Position numbers and translations under genes: made by a program
The notes under the pieces: model-generated
Databases searched by the model: none
What the model was told of the DNA's origin: nothing
What the model saw: only the letters and a program-made list of their open reading frames with translations
From: Dyadobacter tibetensis Y620-1
GTDB taxonomy: Bacteria > Bacteroidota > Bacteroidia > Cytophagales > Spirosomataceae
NCBI RefSeq assembly: GCF_000566685.1
Contig: NZ_AZQN01000001.1
Location: 372,001-436,000 of the forward strand
Direction of reading: 5' to 3'
DNA length: 64,000 bases
Part shown: positions 18,074-27,504 of the stretch, in pieces
Position numbering within the stretch: position 1 is the first letter of the stretch
Layout of the letters: each line of letters starts with the position of its first letter

Positions 18074-20338
18074 ATGGCTTTTGACTTAGACATGATCAAG
18101 GGTGTTTATGCCCGCATGCAGGAAAGAGTGGAGGTTGCCCGCAAGGTAACTGGCCGACCCTTGACTTTAGCAGAAAAAATATTATACGCCCACCTTTGGG
18201 AAGGAGCTCCCTCCCAGGAATATACCAGAGGTAAGTCCTATGTTGACTTTGCTCCTGATCGGGTAGCCATGCAAGATGCCACGGCTCAAATGGCCTTGCT
18301 GCAATTTATGCAAGCCGGACGCCCTCAAGTAGCCGTTCCATCTACTGTACATTGCGATCACCTTATTCAAGCTGAAGTAGGTGCCGCTGCCGATTTGGAA
18401 AATGCAAAAAATAAAAATAAAGAAGTATATGACTTCTTGTCATCTGTTTCTGATAAATATGGACTAGGCTTCTGGAAACCTGGTGCAGGAATTATCCACC
18501 AGGTCGTTCTGGAAAATTATGCTTTTCCTGGTGGGATGATGATTGGTACCGATTCGCATACCCCTAATGCTGGTGGTTTGGGAATGGTAGCCATTGGAGT
18601 TGGTGGTGCCGATGCCAGTGATGTAATGTCTGGTCTGGCCTGGGAGCTGAAAATGCCGAAATTAATAGGCGTTAAATTAACCGGCAAACTTAGTGGCTGG
18701 GCTGCCGCAAAGGATGTAATCCTTTGGGTTGCGGGACAGCTTACCGTAAAAGGTGGTACAGGTGCTATTGTTGAGTATTTCGGGGAAGGGGCCGAAAATT
18801 TATCGGCTACCGGAAAGGGTACCATTTGTAATATGGGTGCGGAGATTGGAGCTACCACTTCGATTTTTGCCTACGATGCAAAAAGTGCAGCCTACCTGCG
18901 TGCTACCGATCGCAGTGACGTAGCCGATGCAGCTGATGCAGTTGCTCATCTCCTTCGTCCCGACGACGAAGTTCTGGCCAACCCTTCGGAATATTATGAT
19001 CAGATTTTGGAATTGGACTTGTCTACTCTGGAACCCCATGTAAATGGACCATTCACTCCAGACTTGGCATGGCCTCTTTCTAAGTTCGCCACGGCGGTCA
19101 AAGAAAATGGCTGGCCGGAGATCCTTTCTGTAGGATTGATAGGTTCATGTACAAACTCATCTTACGAAGACATCAGCCGCGCAGCCTCTTTGGCTCAACA
19201 GGCGGTCGATAAAAAGTTAAAGGTAACTTCGGAATATACCATTACCCCTGGCTCTGAGCAGGTTCGCTTTACCGTGGCGCGTGATGGCTTCCTGGATACA
19301 TTCGGACAGATCGGTGGGGTGGTACTTGCCAATGCTTGCGGTCCTTGTATTGGACAATGGGCTCGCCATGGGGCGGAGAAAGGTGAGAAAAACTCAATCA
19401 TCACTTCTTTCAACCGTAACTTCTCTAAGCGTGCAGATGGTAACCCTAATACCCATTCATTTGTAGCTTCTCCCGAGATCGTGACGGCCTTGTCTATTGC
19501 CGGTCGCCTTACATTCGATCCGCGTACAGACAAACTGATGAATACAGATGGTGTGGAGGTGATGCTGGACGAGCCTACGGGCTGGGAATTGCCTACTAAA
19601 GGCTTCGCCGTTGAAGATGCCGGTTACCAAGCTCCTGCCGAAGATGGTAGTAAAGTAGAGGTATTAGTGAGCCCAACTTCTGACCGCTTGCAACTGCTCG
19701 AACCATTTAAGGAATGGGAAGGTACTGATCTTAAGGGTCTCAAACTTCTCATAAAGGCGAAAGGAAAATGTACTACGGATCATATTTCTATGGCTGGACC
19801 CTGGTTAAAATATCGTGGTCACCTGGATAATATTTCCAATAATATGTTGATTGGTGCAGTTAACTTCTTTAACGAAAAGACTAATACTGTGAAAAATCAG
19901 CTAACGGGCGAATATGGGGAGGTCCCAGCCGTTCAGCGCGATTATAAGGCAAAGGGTATTGGATCCATTGTAGTAGGAGACGAAAATTATGGAGAAGGTT
20001 CTTCCCGCGAGCATGCGGCTATGGAACCCCGCTTCCTTGGAGTTCGTGCGATTTTGGTGAAATCATTCGCTAGAATTCATGAGACCAACCTAAAGAAGCA
20101 GGGAATGCTCGGGTTAACTTTTAGTAATCCTGCTGATTATGATAAGATTCAGGAAAATGATAATATCGATATCGTAGGCTTGGAGACTTTTGCTGAAGGT
20201 GTACCACTAACGATTGTATTACATCATGAAGATGGCACCAGTGAGTCATTTGCTGTCAATCATACCTATAATGCTCAACAAGTAGAGTGGTTTAAGGCGG
20301 GGTCAGCACTGAATATTATTCGTAAGTCTATCGCTTAG
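18074..20338 (+). CDS. Aconitate hydratase (mitochondrial-type)
   Basis: Interconverts citrate and isocitrate in the TCA cycle. 754 residues, the size of mitochondrial-type aconitase. The three cysteines that hold the [4Fe-4S] cluster are Cys359 (GSCTNSS) and Cys422/Cys425 ([10 protein letters not shown]). The swivel domain holds [15 protein letters not shown] near 640. Its opening [19 protein letters not shown] is typical of the Bacteroidota enzyme. It is a single-gene unit with its own strong terminator; the 300-base spacer shared with topA must hold both promoters. Confidence 0.96.
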   Translation: MAFDLDMIKGVYARMQERVEVARKVTGRPLTLAEKILYAHLWEGAPSQEYTRGKSYVDFAPDRVAMQDATAQMALLQFMQAGRPQVAVPSTVHCDHLIQAEVGAAADLENAKNKNKEVYDFLSSVSDKYGLGFWKPGAGIIHQVVLENYAFPGGMMIGTDSHTPNAGGLGMVAIGVGGADASDVMSGLAWELKMPKLIGVKLTGKLSGWAAAKDVILWVAGQLTVKGGTGAIVEYFGEGAENLSATGKGTICNMGAEIGATTSIFAYDAKSAAYLRATDRSDVADAADAVAHLLRPDDEVLANPSEYYDQILELDLSTLEPHVNGPFTPDLAWPLSKFATAVKENGWPEILSVGLIGSCTNSSYEDISRAASLAQQAVDKKLKVTSEYTITPGSEQVRFTVARDGFLDTFGQIGGVVLANACGPCIGQWARHGAEKGEKNSIITSFNRNFSKRADGNPNTHSFVASPEIVTALSIAGRLTFDPRTDKLMNTDGVEVMLDEPTGWELPTKGFAVEDAGYQAPAEDGSKVEVLVSPTSDRLQLLEPFKEWEGTDLKGLKLLIKAKGKCTTDHISMAGPWLKYRGHLDNISNNMLIGAVNFFNEKTNTVKNQLTGEYGEVPAVQRDYKAKGIGSIVVGDENYGEGSSREHAAMEPRFLGVRAILVKSFARIHETNLKKQGMLGLTFSNPADYDKIQENDNIDIVGLETFAEGVPLTIVLHHEDGTSESFAVNHTYNAQQVEWFKAGSALNIIRKSIA

Positions 20339-20345
20339 ATTGAGT

Positions 20346-20397
20346 GAATATTCATAAAAAAAGCGGGTCGAAAGGCCCGCTTTTTTTATGAATATTC
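20346..20397. terminator. Strong bidirectional terminator, aconitase / lspA
   Basis: A 24-bp stem (one G-T-type mismatch) with a GAAA tetraloop: GC core gcgggtc-gaaa-ggcccgc flanked by A7 and T7 runs and then by matching gaatattcat arms. The symmetric A/T runs let it work in both directions for the convergent genes, whose stops lie 7 and 3 bases away. Confidence 0.93.
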
Positions 20398-20400
20398 TTA

Positions 20401-20922
20401 CTACACATCCTTACGAAAAGTATAGATATTAGGCTTTTTCTTGCCACCAATCAAACTCTGCGAGAAAAATAAAAGCATTCCTACCATTATGGAAACATCA
20501 GCCATGTTGAAAATGCCAGTCTGAAAAAACACAAAATCCATATGCATGAAATCGGTGACAGATCCCCGAAAAAGCCGATCATAAATATTTCCCAGTCCAC
20601 CTCCTATGGCGAAGGCTAATGCCAGTCCGCTTACCAGGTTCAAATCTTTTCGGACAAAAATATAATATAGGCCAAAGAGTAGGGTGCCAAGAGGTATCAG
20701 GGAAAGTAAGATAAGTTTTACTTGCTCCGGCATATCACTGCCAATACTTAAGAATGCGCCCTTATTTTCTACCTTGGTGAGAGTAAAATAACGCTCGACA
20801 ATCGGGATGATTTGATATTCATCTATTTCCTCACGAGCCATATTTTTAGTGATCTGATCGCAGCCCAAATTGCATAGTAGTACGAATATGATAAGCGTAT
20901 TTTTTAGATAGTTATTGCGCAT
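20401..20922 (-). CDS. lspA: Lipoprotein signal peptidase
   Basis: Inner-membrane aspartic protease that removes the signal peptide from diacylated prolipoproteins. 173 residues with four hydrophobic segments. The catalytic aspartates are Asp124 (GSVTDF, following NIYDRLFRG) and Asp142 (FNMADVSI); the N-terminal motif CDQITKNMA is also present. The window encodes lipoproteins (3682, 56327) that would be its substrates. Confidence 0.97.
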   Translation of the reverse strand: MRNNYLKNTLIIFVLLCNLGCDQITKNMAREEIDEYQIIPIVERYFTLTKVENKGAFLSIGSDMPEQVKLILLSLIPLGTLLFGLYYIFVRKDLNLVSGLALAFAIGGGLGNIYDRLFRGSVTDFMHMDFVFFQTGIFNMADVSIMVGMLLFFSQSLIGGKKKPNIYTFRKDV

Positions 20923-21157
20923 GTGTAACGGAGTTGTAAGCAGAAATATGCGTTCGATTTAGTTCTAAAAAAATATGCCTGGCCTCTCAATTGAATTTTT
21001 TTGGCTAAAATACTTATAATTATTTGATCTATGGGAAGAACTTTGGTTCCAAATGAAATTATCTGCAGACTTGGACATTTAGTTTTTATTAAAAAATAAA
21101 CTGTAGGATTTGGAGTTTAATATAGTTGGATACCCAATTGCCAACAAAATTTATTTT

Positions 21158-21874
21158 ATGAGAATTAAGTTATTCTGGTTGTTTTTTGTCTTAACAGGGC
21201 CTGTGTTGGTCGCTCAAGATATAAAGGAATATAAGGGGAAGATAACCCAGCAATATTCCTTAAATGCTTCTACAGTTATAATTAATGAACAAAATAGAAA
21301 ACCTCTTAGTCTGGCTCAGTACGATAGGCTCAATAAGGATTCGCCAGGGACTTACCGCTTGGTGCCGCAGTTCAATCGTTTTGGGAAGGTAGATCATTTT
21401 CTGATGGTTAATAGAAAAGGAGAAGCTGGTTCCTTCATTCTCTTTGAAGAGGATCTGATGCCTGAAGTGGGAGAGGAGTTGCCAGCTTTTGAAATGCTAG
21501 GACTAGACGGCAAAGTTTATAAGTCAGAATCATTACGTGGGCAGTATATTCTATTGGGCTTTTGGGTACGGTTTGAAAAACCCCTATATACCCTTGCAAG
21601 CACCCGGGTAATTTCAGACTTTATTGGAGAGCAGGCGCGTAAAGGGGTTCATGTCGTCTCTTTGGGTACTACATTGAACACCCGGGAAGAGTGTTTAAAG
21701 GCAATTCCCAAACGTAACTGTGGATTCGTACCCGTTCCCCAGAGTTACGGTTTCAACCATCGATACCATATTGGCGAGACGCCCTATTTTATTTTAATCG
21801 ATAAGCACGGTAAGGTACTGGCCAGGGCTGCTCATACCGAATTCGAAAAAATTGCAGAGGTGAAGCTGAAATGA
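21158..21874 (+). CDS. Secreted thioredoxin-like protein lacking CxxC
   Basis: 238 residues from the ATG at 21158; a frame 16 codons longer exists but the chosen start gives a clean signal peptide (MRIKLFWLFFVLTGPVLVAQ). From about residue 105 the protein has an AhpC/TSA-type thioredoxin fold: VGEELPAFEMLGLDGKVYKSESLRG, strand QYILLGFWVRF, and the cis-Pro region IGETPYFILIDKHGKVLARA. Where thioredoxins have CxxC after FW, this one reads VRFEKP, so it is unlikely to be a dithiol oxidoreductase. Two cysteines lie later (EECLKAIPKRNCGF). The role is unknown. Confidence 0.7.
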   Translation: MRIKLFWLFFVLTGPVLVAQDIKEYKGKITQQYSLNASTVIINEQNRKPLSLAQYDRLNKDSPGTYRLVPQFNRFGKVDHFLMVNRKGEAGSFILFEEDLMPEVGEELPAFEMLGLDGKVYKSESLRGQYILLGFWVRFEKPLYTLASTRVISDFIGEQARKGVHVVSLGTTLNTREECLKAIPKRNCGFVPVPQSYGFNHRYHIGETPYFILIDKHGKVLARAAHTEFEKIAEVKLK

Positions 21875-21943
21875 TTAAGTTGAATATAATATGGTATAAT
21901 TCCCCGGTTGATTACTTTCCTTATAAACTGTAATTAAAACCAT

Positions 21944-22867
21944 ATGAATCGCCGTCAAGCCATGGGATCATTGCTCGCTGTTACCGGCAGTAGCGCCATG
22001 TTCCCCACTATGATCCCAACACGAAACTCCCCGTTCATCTATTCACTCAATATGTCCACACTGCGTGGGCACAAACTGGGATTTCGAAAAGAATTAGAAG
22101 TTGCCGCTCAGGCAGGATATGGGTCGGTGGAAATCTGGATCAGTTCTTTAGAGGCCTACCTTGCGGAAGGCCATAGCTTAGCCGAAACCAGACGGCTGAT
22201 TGCGGATTTGGGGTTGAAAGTTGAAAATGCAATTGGCTTCGCCAATTGGATCGTCGATGATGTGACTGTCAGAAAAAAGGGAGTGGATCAGTTAAAAAGA
22301 GAAATGGATCAGCTTGCGGAAATAGGCTGTCACAGGGTCGCTGCACCTCCTGCAGGTGCGGTAGACGGCAATCTGCTGGATCTTGCTGAAGTCGCTGCCA
22401 GGTATAGGGCCATTCTTGAGCTAGGCGATCAAACGGGCGTTGTGCCCCATCTGGAATTATGGGGTTTTGCCAAAAATCTGAGCCGGGTAAGTGAGATTCT
22501 GTATGTAGCGACGGAAACTGCCCATAGAGATGCTCGTTTACTAATGGATGTCTACCACCTACATAAGGGTGGGTCTGGCCTGGATAGTGTGCTCAATGTA
22601 GGGCCATCCCTCATAGAAATTTTTCATATGAATGATTATCCTCGTGATCCCATAGCGGCGGATATCAAGGACGAGCATAGGCTTTATGCCGGCGATGGAA
22701 TTGCACCATTACCACAACTTCTTCAAACTTTATATAGAAAGGAAAATCCTGTGGTATTGTCCTTCGAAGTATTTAATAAGAACTACTATGCACAGGATGC
22801 ATTATTAGTAGCCAGAACAGGGCTTTCTAAAATGAAAGAGGTAGTAGCAAAATGTGATTTTGGATAA
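21944..22867 (+). CDS. Sugar phosphate isomerase/epimerase family protein, exported
   Basis: 307 residues. The N-terminus MNRRQAMGSLLAVTGSSAMF carries a twin-arginine and a short hydrophobic stretch, so Tat export is likely. The rest is an AP endonuclease family 2 TIM barrel (PF01261): GYGSVEIWISSLEAYL, VEIG-like metal-site strands, LLMDVYHLHKGGSGLD, IEIFHMNDYP, and VVLSFEVFNKNYY with conserved His/Asp/Glu metal ligands. Substrate unknown. It is convergent with a DUF1080 gene; in Bacteroidota these two families often occur in the same sugar-catabolism clusters. Confidence 0.85.
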   Translation: MNRRQAMGSLLAVTGSSAMFPTMIPTRNSPFIYSLNMSTLRGHKLGFRKELEVAAQAGYGSVEIWISSLEAYLAEGHSLAETRRLIADLGLKVENAIGFANWIVDDVTVRKKGVDQLKREMDQLAEIGCHRVAAPPAGAVDGNLLDLAEVAARYRAILELGDQTGVVPHLELWGFAKNLSRVSEILYVATETAHRDARLLMDVYHLHKGGSGLDSVLNVGPSLIEIFHMNDYPRDPIAADIKDEHRLYAGDGIAPLPQLLQTLYRKENPVVLSFEVFNKNYYAQDALLVARTGLSKMKEVVAKCDFG

Positions 22868-22874
22868 ACTTCAG

Positions 22875-23582
22875 TTATTCAGACAAGCGCTGGATATACT
22901 CTAAGGAGATATTTTCGAATTCTACTTCAGCGCCTTCGCTCTGTAAGGCTATTTGCCCATCCGAAGCCGTGGCATTGAAGCCGTAGTTCACCAGGACACC
23001 ATTTAGCCATACTTTAATACTATTCTGATAGCACTCAATCTGATAGTTATTCCACTCTCCCAAAGGTTTTTCAGTTCCTTCGGTCAGATTAGGAATGCGT
23101 CTGGCTTTTCCTTCACTAACTCCCCATGTATTTCTGGGGCCTCGGCGGTTCTCCATATCCGGGACGGTTATATCTTCCTGAATGCACCAGAAATCCCCGG
23201 CATTTTCATGCATCATCTGAATCTCAATGGAGCGTGGAAACATACGATAGAGCGATCTGGGCGTAGATACGAAGACCAATATGCCACAGTTACCTGGCTT
23301 GTCAGTAAAACGATAACGAAAACTAAGACGGAAATTTTTATACTTCTTATCTGTAATGAGATGACCCCCAGGAGTACCCAGACTTACTAGTTTGCCAGCT
23401 CTAACCATAAAAGGAATCCTTTCCGTTTTGTTGCTGTCCAGTGCTGGAACATCCCAGTGCCAGCCAGCCAGATTTTTTCCATTGAATAAGGATACTTTAC
23501 TCCCTTGTGCCCAGATTTCATTACCGAATCCCGAAAAGAATAATAATATGATTAGAGTAGCCTTGGGCTGCATACGAAGCAT
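22875..23582 (-). CDS. Secreted DUF1080 (3-keto-disaccharide hydrolase) protein
   Basis: 235 residues with an N-terminal signal (ATLIILLFFSGFGNEIWAQ). The rest is a single DUF1080/PF06439 concanavalin-like domain: SLFNGKNLAGWHW, GGHLITDKKYKNFRLSFRYRF, NCGILVFVSTP, SIEIQMMHENAGDFWCI and GEWNNYQIECYQNSIKVWLNGV. Members include 3-keto-glycoside hydrolases acting in the periplasm or outside the cell; the exact substrate is not visible. Its stop lies 7 bases from that of the isomerase gene. Confidence 0.88.
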   Translation of the reverse strand: MLRMQPKATLIILLFFSGFGNEIWAQGSKVSLFNGKNLAGWHWDVPALDSNKTERIPFMVRAGKLVSLGTPGGHLITDKKYKNFRLSFRYRFTDKPGNCGILVFVSTPRSLYRMFPRSIEIQMMHENAGDFWCIQEDITVPDMENRRGPRNTWGVSEGKARRIPNLTEGTEKPLGEWNNYQIECYQNSIKVWLNGVLVNYGFNATASDGQIALQSEGAEVEFENISLEYIQRLSE

Positions 23583-23622
23583 AGGTTGAATAATTTTTGA
23601 CTTGGCGTCTATAATTAATAGG

Positions 23623-24420
23623 CTAACCGTTGGAGGTTTCCAAACTGTTCTCAGTAGATAAGATCTTAAATAAATTATCTATAAACTCAAAACTATATCT
23701 ACTAGCCACATGCTTTACAAATTGGGTGAAATCATTTTCTGCATTATCATTGGCCTTGTCTGAGATTACCCTGAAAATAATAAATGGGATTCCATTTTCA
23801 TAACAGACTTGAGCCACGGCTGCACCCTCCATTTCTACACAGAGGATTGCAGGAAGATTCATAAGTAAATCATTCCTTTCGGCGTCAGTCGATACAAATT
23901 TATCCCCGCTGGCTATGAAGCCTGCAAACAATTTTGGCTGAATGATTCCGAACTCATCCAAAGCCTTCTCCCCTAATAATTGATGAAGATAATTTTGGTC
24001 TAAGAGATTTTGAACAGCAGACGTTGCCAAATCAATTTTATCTTCAGGACTGGCAATAAAACTCATATTGAGCAAGGGTAATTCATAACGCTTTATAAAA
24101 GGCCTTGCGTCCATGTCGTGCTGAATAAAGTGAGTTCCCAGCACGATGTCGCCAATATTTAATTTTCCTTGGATCGCCCCTGCGACCCCTGTGAAAACCA
24201 ATTCTGTAACCGAAAAGAGGTGTAGAAGGGTTGTTGCTGTAGTTGCTGCTGCAACCTTTCCCCAGCGGGAAAATACCAGTACGACTCGAATCCCATTAAT
24301 TGATCCTTCAAAATAGGTTCTCATACCGATGACTGTAGATTTTCTATTCTCGATCAATTCTGTTAGCCCTTCTATTTCCTCTGGCATAGCACTCATGATG
24401 CCGATGATTCGTTGCCGCAT
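23623..24420 (-). CDS. mtnN: 5'-methylthioadenosine/S-adenosylhomocysteine nucleosidase
   Basis: Cleaves adenine from methylthioadenosine and S-adenosylhomocysteine, feeding methionine salvage. From the ATG at 24420 it has 265 residues; a 12-codon upstream extension is open but the family starts at RIIGIMSAMPEEI. Visible: glycine strand VVLVFSRWGKVAAATTATTLL, VFTGVAGAIQGKLNIGDIV, substrate glutamate in CVEMEGAAVAQVCY, and catalytic Asp in FRVISDKAND. It is somewhat longer than the usual 230 residues. As menB/menE are present, a futalosine role is unlikely. Confidence 0.92.
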   Translation of the reverse strand: MRQRIIGIMSAMPEEIEGLTELIENRKSTVIGMRTYFEGSINGIRVVLVFSRWGKVAAATTATTLLHLFSVTELVFTGVAGAIQGKLNIGDIVLGTHFIQHDMDARPFIKRYELPLLNMSFIASPEDKIDLATSAVQNLLDQNYLHQLLGEKALDEFGIIQPKLFAGFIASGDKFVSTDAERNDLLMNLPAILCVEMEGAAVAQVCYENGIPFIIFRVISDKANDNAENDFTQFVKHVASRYSFEFIDNLFKILSTENSLETSNG

Positions 24421-24456
24421 TGTTTGTTTTGATGAATAAATTACACTGCTAAACAT

Positions 24457-24932
24457 TAGTGAAGGGCAAAGTTAAATGATCCTGCTAAAGAATCTACTAC
24501 AATATAGTTATACTACCTTAATCTAAGGGTTTTCATGGATAGGAGTTATTATTTATTAGGGGTGACGTGGCCGTATTCCTATGATACATTCCTGATTGTA
24601 TCAATAGAATATGTTACTATTTTTTAACTTACATAATAGTCCTGGCCCGAAATATTTAAAATAGTGCCCTACGGGTATTTATTCTGGACTTGGTGGGAAA
24701 TGTAAAGGGCGTAAGTAGGGAATTCGAAAAAATCAGAACATCAGATAGTTAACCAAAACGTCAGGTGTAGCCCGTGGATTATAATTTCGGTATACGGAAA
24801 GGTTTGGAGGGGAGGTGATGCAAGCCAGATGCATTTTTGCTTGGATGATCAGCAGAATTATTATAGGGAGACCATCGTAATAAATTAAGCTCTCAGGGAT
24901 CGAAAATTATTACGATGGCTGTTTAGCATTTT
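24457..24932. other. Gene-free spacer between parB-like gene and mtnN
   Basis: About 476 bases with no credible reading frame and no recognised RNA. The only clear structure is the 12-bp inverted repeat at its right end. The length is unusual for this gene-dense part of the window. Confidence 0.5.
24872..24918. repeat. 12-bp perfect inverted repeat behind the partition partner gene
   Basis: Arms ccatcgtaataa (24872-24883) and ttattacgatgg (24907-24918) with a 23-base spacer, 14 bases beyond the stop of the ribbon-helix-helix-like gene. There is no T run on the minus strand, so it is a poor intrinsic terminator; a DNA-binding site is an alternative. Confidence 0.5.
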
Positions 24933-25232
24933 TCAGGAAGACTTTGGTTTTCTTCCAACTTTTGGTCGTTGTTTAATCTTGTCTGGTCTTGGACGTATTT
25001 CTTTGTCGGCAAAATATAATTTTAAGGATTCCAGAATAATATCTTTCTGGGTCAGTCCTTCCCAATACCCATAATCTTTCATGTTTTCCATGAGGGAGAA
25101 TTCGCATTCGAAGGTTACTTTCGTAGAAGGCCCTTCTGAGGCAGGCTGAGTGGGCTCATTGGTTTCGGACACTTCCTCAGTATCAACAATCAAAGGTAGC
25201 GGAGCAAAATCAAATTTCCTTTCTTTAGCCAT
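24933..25232 (-). CDS. Small ParB-like partner, ribbon-helix-helix-like
   Basis: 99 residues, immediately after parA (4-base gap). Residues 1-35 are acidic and disordered-looking. Residues 38-75 (KVTFECEFSLMENMKDYGYW, LTQKDIILESLKLYFADK) fit a strand-helix-helix pattern like ParG/Omega DNA-binding partners. The tail is strongly basic (RPRPDKIKQRPKVGRKPKSS). In type Ib-like partition systems such a protein binds the centromere and stimulates ParA. The family was not recognised by sequence identity, so the role rests on size, order and fold pattern. Confidence 0.6.
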   Translation of the reverse strand: MAKERKFDFAPLPLIVDTEEVSETNEPTQPASEGPSTKVTFECEFSLMENMKDYGYWEGLTQKDIILESLKLYFADKEIRPRPDKIKQRPKVGRKPKSS

Positions 25233-25236
25233 AGTG

Positions 25237-26001
25237 TCAGTTGTTTATTCTTTCTAAAATCTCTTTAGTTAATTTGTAATAATCTTCTGCCCCCTTACTG
25301 TTAGGGGCGTATTCAAATATTGTTTGGCCGCTGGCTTGCGCCTCAGATAAGGCTATGTTATCACGGATGTACGACTCCATAAATACGTCCCCAAGTTGCT
25401 CCTTGGTAGCCGCAATAAGTTCATGACTTATCTTTTTCCTTATTTTCGGATTATAACGGGTAGCAAATACACCGCCAAGATTAGTACCCGGACTGATCTT
25501 TTTAATTTCTGCCGAATAAACCAGGAAATTACGAAGTCCTTCATAGCTAAGGAATTCGGCTTGCAGGGGAACGTAATACTGGTGACATGAAACCAAGGCC
25601 AGTCTGGTGTTGCCGTACAAAGCGGGTGGACAATCGATGACCACAAAATCGTATTGATCCTTCACCTTTTCCAGCGCAATTTTAAGGTTGAAAGGGAAAA
25701 TCGGCGCCGACTTGATGGTGTCTTCTCTATGAATCATTTCTGCCGATCCCGGAAGTATATCAATACCCCCCACATGCTGAACGATCTCCTCGAACTCGTG
25801 CTCCCCCGTTATAAACGATCCACTGTCTTTCTTGAGTCCGGCATGGGTGATGCCGAAACTTTTGGTTAAGCTAGCCTGGGCATCCAGATCTATTACCAAT
25901 ACGCGAGCATTAGCAAACTGGGAAAGTCCAGCGGCTATACTTTGAGCGGAGGTGGTTTTTCCTACGCCCCCTTTGTTGTTAACAATACTCAGGATCTTCA
26001 T
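25237..26001 (-). CDS. parA: ParA/Soj-type partition ATPase
   Basis: 254 residues. Deviant Walker A KGGVGKTTSAQS (residues 10-21), Walker A' VLVIDLDAQASLT and Walker B FVVIDCPP are present, as in ParA ATPases that move DNA cargo along the nucleoid. It has no N-terminal helix-turn-helix, so it is the short form seen in chromosomal Soj and type Ib plasmid systems. The next gene is not a full ParB but a 99-residue protein. This argues for a plasmid-type module or an orphan ParA. Three TAAAAGT-like repeats lie in its promoter region. Confidence 0.9.
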   Translation of the reverse strand: MKILSIVNNKGGVGKTTSAQSIAAGLSQFANARVLVIDLDAQASLTKSFGITHAGLKKDSGSFITGEHEFEEIVQHVGGIDILPGSAEMIHREDTIKSAPIFPFNLKIALEKVKDQYDFVVIDCPPALYGNTRLALVSCHQYYVPLQAEFLSYEGLRNFLVYSAEIKKISPGTNLGGVFATRYNPKIRKKISHELIAATKEQLGDVFMESYIRDNIALSEAQASGQTIFEYAPNSKGAEDYYKLTKEILERINN

Positions 26002-26002
26002 T

Positions 26003-26133
26003 TAAAAGTAATATAGATATAAAATGTTTGGAGTTTACTTGCTATGGGCATGTAAATAAACATAAAATATTTATAGAACTTATCTATTTAAATGAAAAGT
26101 CTTAAAAGTTTAAATTAGGCCTAAAAGTAATAT
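26003..26133. repeat. Direct repeats TAAAAGTAATAT upstream of parA
   Basis: The 12-mer TAAAAGTAATAT occurs exactly at 26003-26014 and 26122-26133; a shorter TAAAAGT lies at 26103-26109. They occupy the very AT-rich 214-base spacer before parA, the usual place for operator or centromere repeats in small partition systems. Confidence 0.4.
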
Positions 26134-26215
26134 TCTTTTTATTAATAATAAAAGTATACAAGCATTATTTTAACATGGTTAGTGTAAATAGCTCATTATG
26201 AGGATATTTTAAAGT

Positions 26216-27502
26216 TTAGTCCGGTTTTGGATTTAAGGGCAATTGAGTGGAAGGTATGTGTGGATGGTCTTCGTGGTTCCTGGATTTTAGATTTTGATGA
26301 ATAACCCTCATTAAAAATATCGTAATTACCACAGCTATAACCACCACAAATCCCAATGTTGGATAGTTTTGAATTTTCCCATCCTCACCTTCGCTGACTA
26401 TAAATCCAGCTATTAGAGAAGCTATACCGCCGGCGATCTGTTGCACTGAAGCGTTAATCCCCATAAAGCCTCCGCGATCCTGAACACTTGGAATCGCTGT
26501 CATCAGCGCAGATGCAGCAATCATACGTCCCGATATACCCACGAATAATAGGACATTCAGGATCATAATAATCCATAGAGGAGTAATTGACAGGTTACAG
26601 TAAATCAGGGTCATTACACTCGTTATAATGGATCCGATGACAAACATCGGATATTTACCGGTTTTGTCACTTAATGTTCCTATCAATGGACTAAAAATGA
26701 GCATACAAAGTCCGGTGACCATATACAGGAGGGGTAGTTTTTCTAGAGAGATACCCAGGTTTTGAACACCATAGGCACTTCCAAAGGGCATTAACATAAA
26801 TCCGCCTGTGGCCAGCAAGGTAGTGGCAGCGAAACCCTTTAAATAGAACCGGTTTGTGACAATACCTAAGAGGTGCTGAAATGCATTTCCGGGCTTCGGG
26901 TTCCGAAGGTGATCGTCTATTGGACGGAGTTTAGTGAAAATGACGATACCGATAATGATGCTTACAATTACAATCATTTGAAACGGGGTATGCCAGTCCC
27001 AGTGTGTGGCCAGATAAAGACCGACTGGTATACCAAGTACCTGGCTGAGTCCAAAGGCCATTTGCACAAATCCCATTACTCTTCCTCTTTTTTCTAATGG
27101 AAACAAGTCGGTGACAATTGCAAAGCTAATGGATCCGATAACCCCGCCGAATAGTCCCGTAAGGATACGAGCCCAAAGTAAAAAAGTGTATCCTGGAGCA
27201 ATGGAGCATAAAAAGGTTCCCATGATGAAACCAACATAAAAGAAGAGGAGTAATTTTTTTCGATCGTATTTGTCGGCATACCCTGCCGAAAGAATTCCTG
27301 AAGCCCCTGCGCTAAAAGCGTAGGCTGAAACGACAAGGCCAAATTGTGAAGTGGAAATAGAAAGCTCGGATAAGAGAATGGCGCCCAGTGGCGAAAGGAC
27401 CATAAAGTCCAGAACAATGGTAAATTGTAAGAAGGCTAAAATAGCTACTACAAATATTTGGTAGCGGTTGAAGCCACCTTCGTTATTTTCTTTCATATGC
27501 AT
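26216..27502 (-). CDS. MFS transporter (drug/metabolite efflux type)
   Basis: 428 residues from the ATG at 27502 (a TTG-started frame begins at 27508). Twelve hydrophobic segments. The signature loop between helices 2 and 3 reads AGYADKYDRKKLLLF, and its second-half copy LIGTLSDKTGKYP, as in 12-helix major facilitator exporters. The N-terminal helix FVVAILAFLQFTIVLDFMVLSPLGAILL recalls the arabinose/chloramphenicol efflux group. Substrate unknown. It follows the methyltransferase gene with nearly no gap, so the two are probably co-transcribed. Confidence 0.88.
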   Translation of the reverse strand: MHMKENNEGGFNRYQIFVVAILAFLQFTIVLDFMVLSPLGAILLSELSISTSQFGLVVSAYAFSAGASGILSAGYADKYDRKKLLLFFYVGFIMGTFLCSIAPGYTFLLWARILTGLFGGVIGSISFAIVTDLFPLEKRGRVMGFVQMAFGLSQVLGIPVGLYLATHWDWHTPFQMIVIVSIIIGIVIFTKLRPIDDHLRNPKPGNAFQHLLGIVTNRFYLKGFAATTLLATGGFMLMPFGSAYGVQNLGISLEKLPLLYMVTGLCMLIFSPLIGTLSDKTGKYPMFVIGSIITSVMTLIYCNLSITPLWIIMILNVLLFVGISGRMIAASALMTAIPSVQDRGGFMGINASVQQIAGGIASLIAGFIVSEGEDGKIQNYPTLGFVVVIAVVITIFLMRVIHQNLKSRNHEDHPHIPSTQLPLNPKPD

Positions 27503-27504
27503 GC

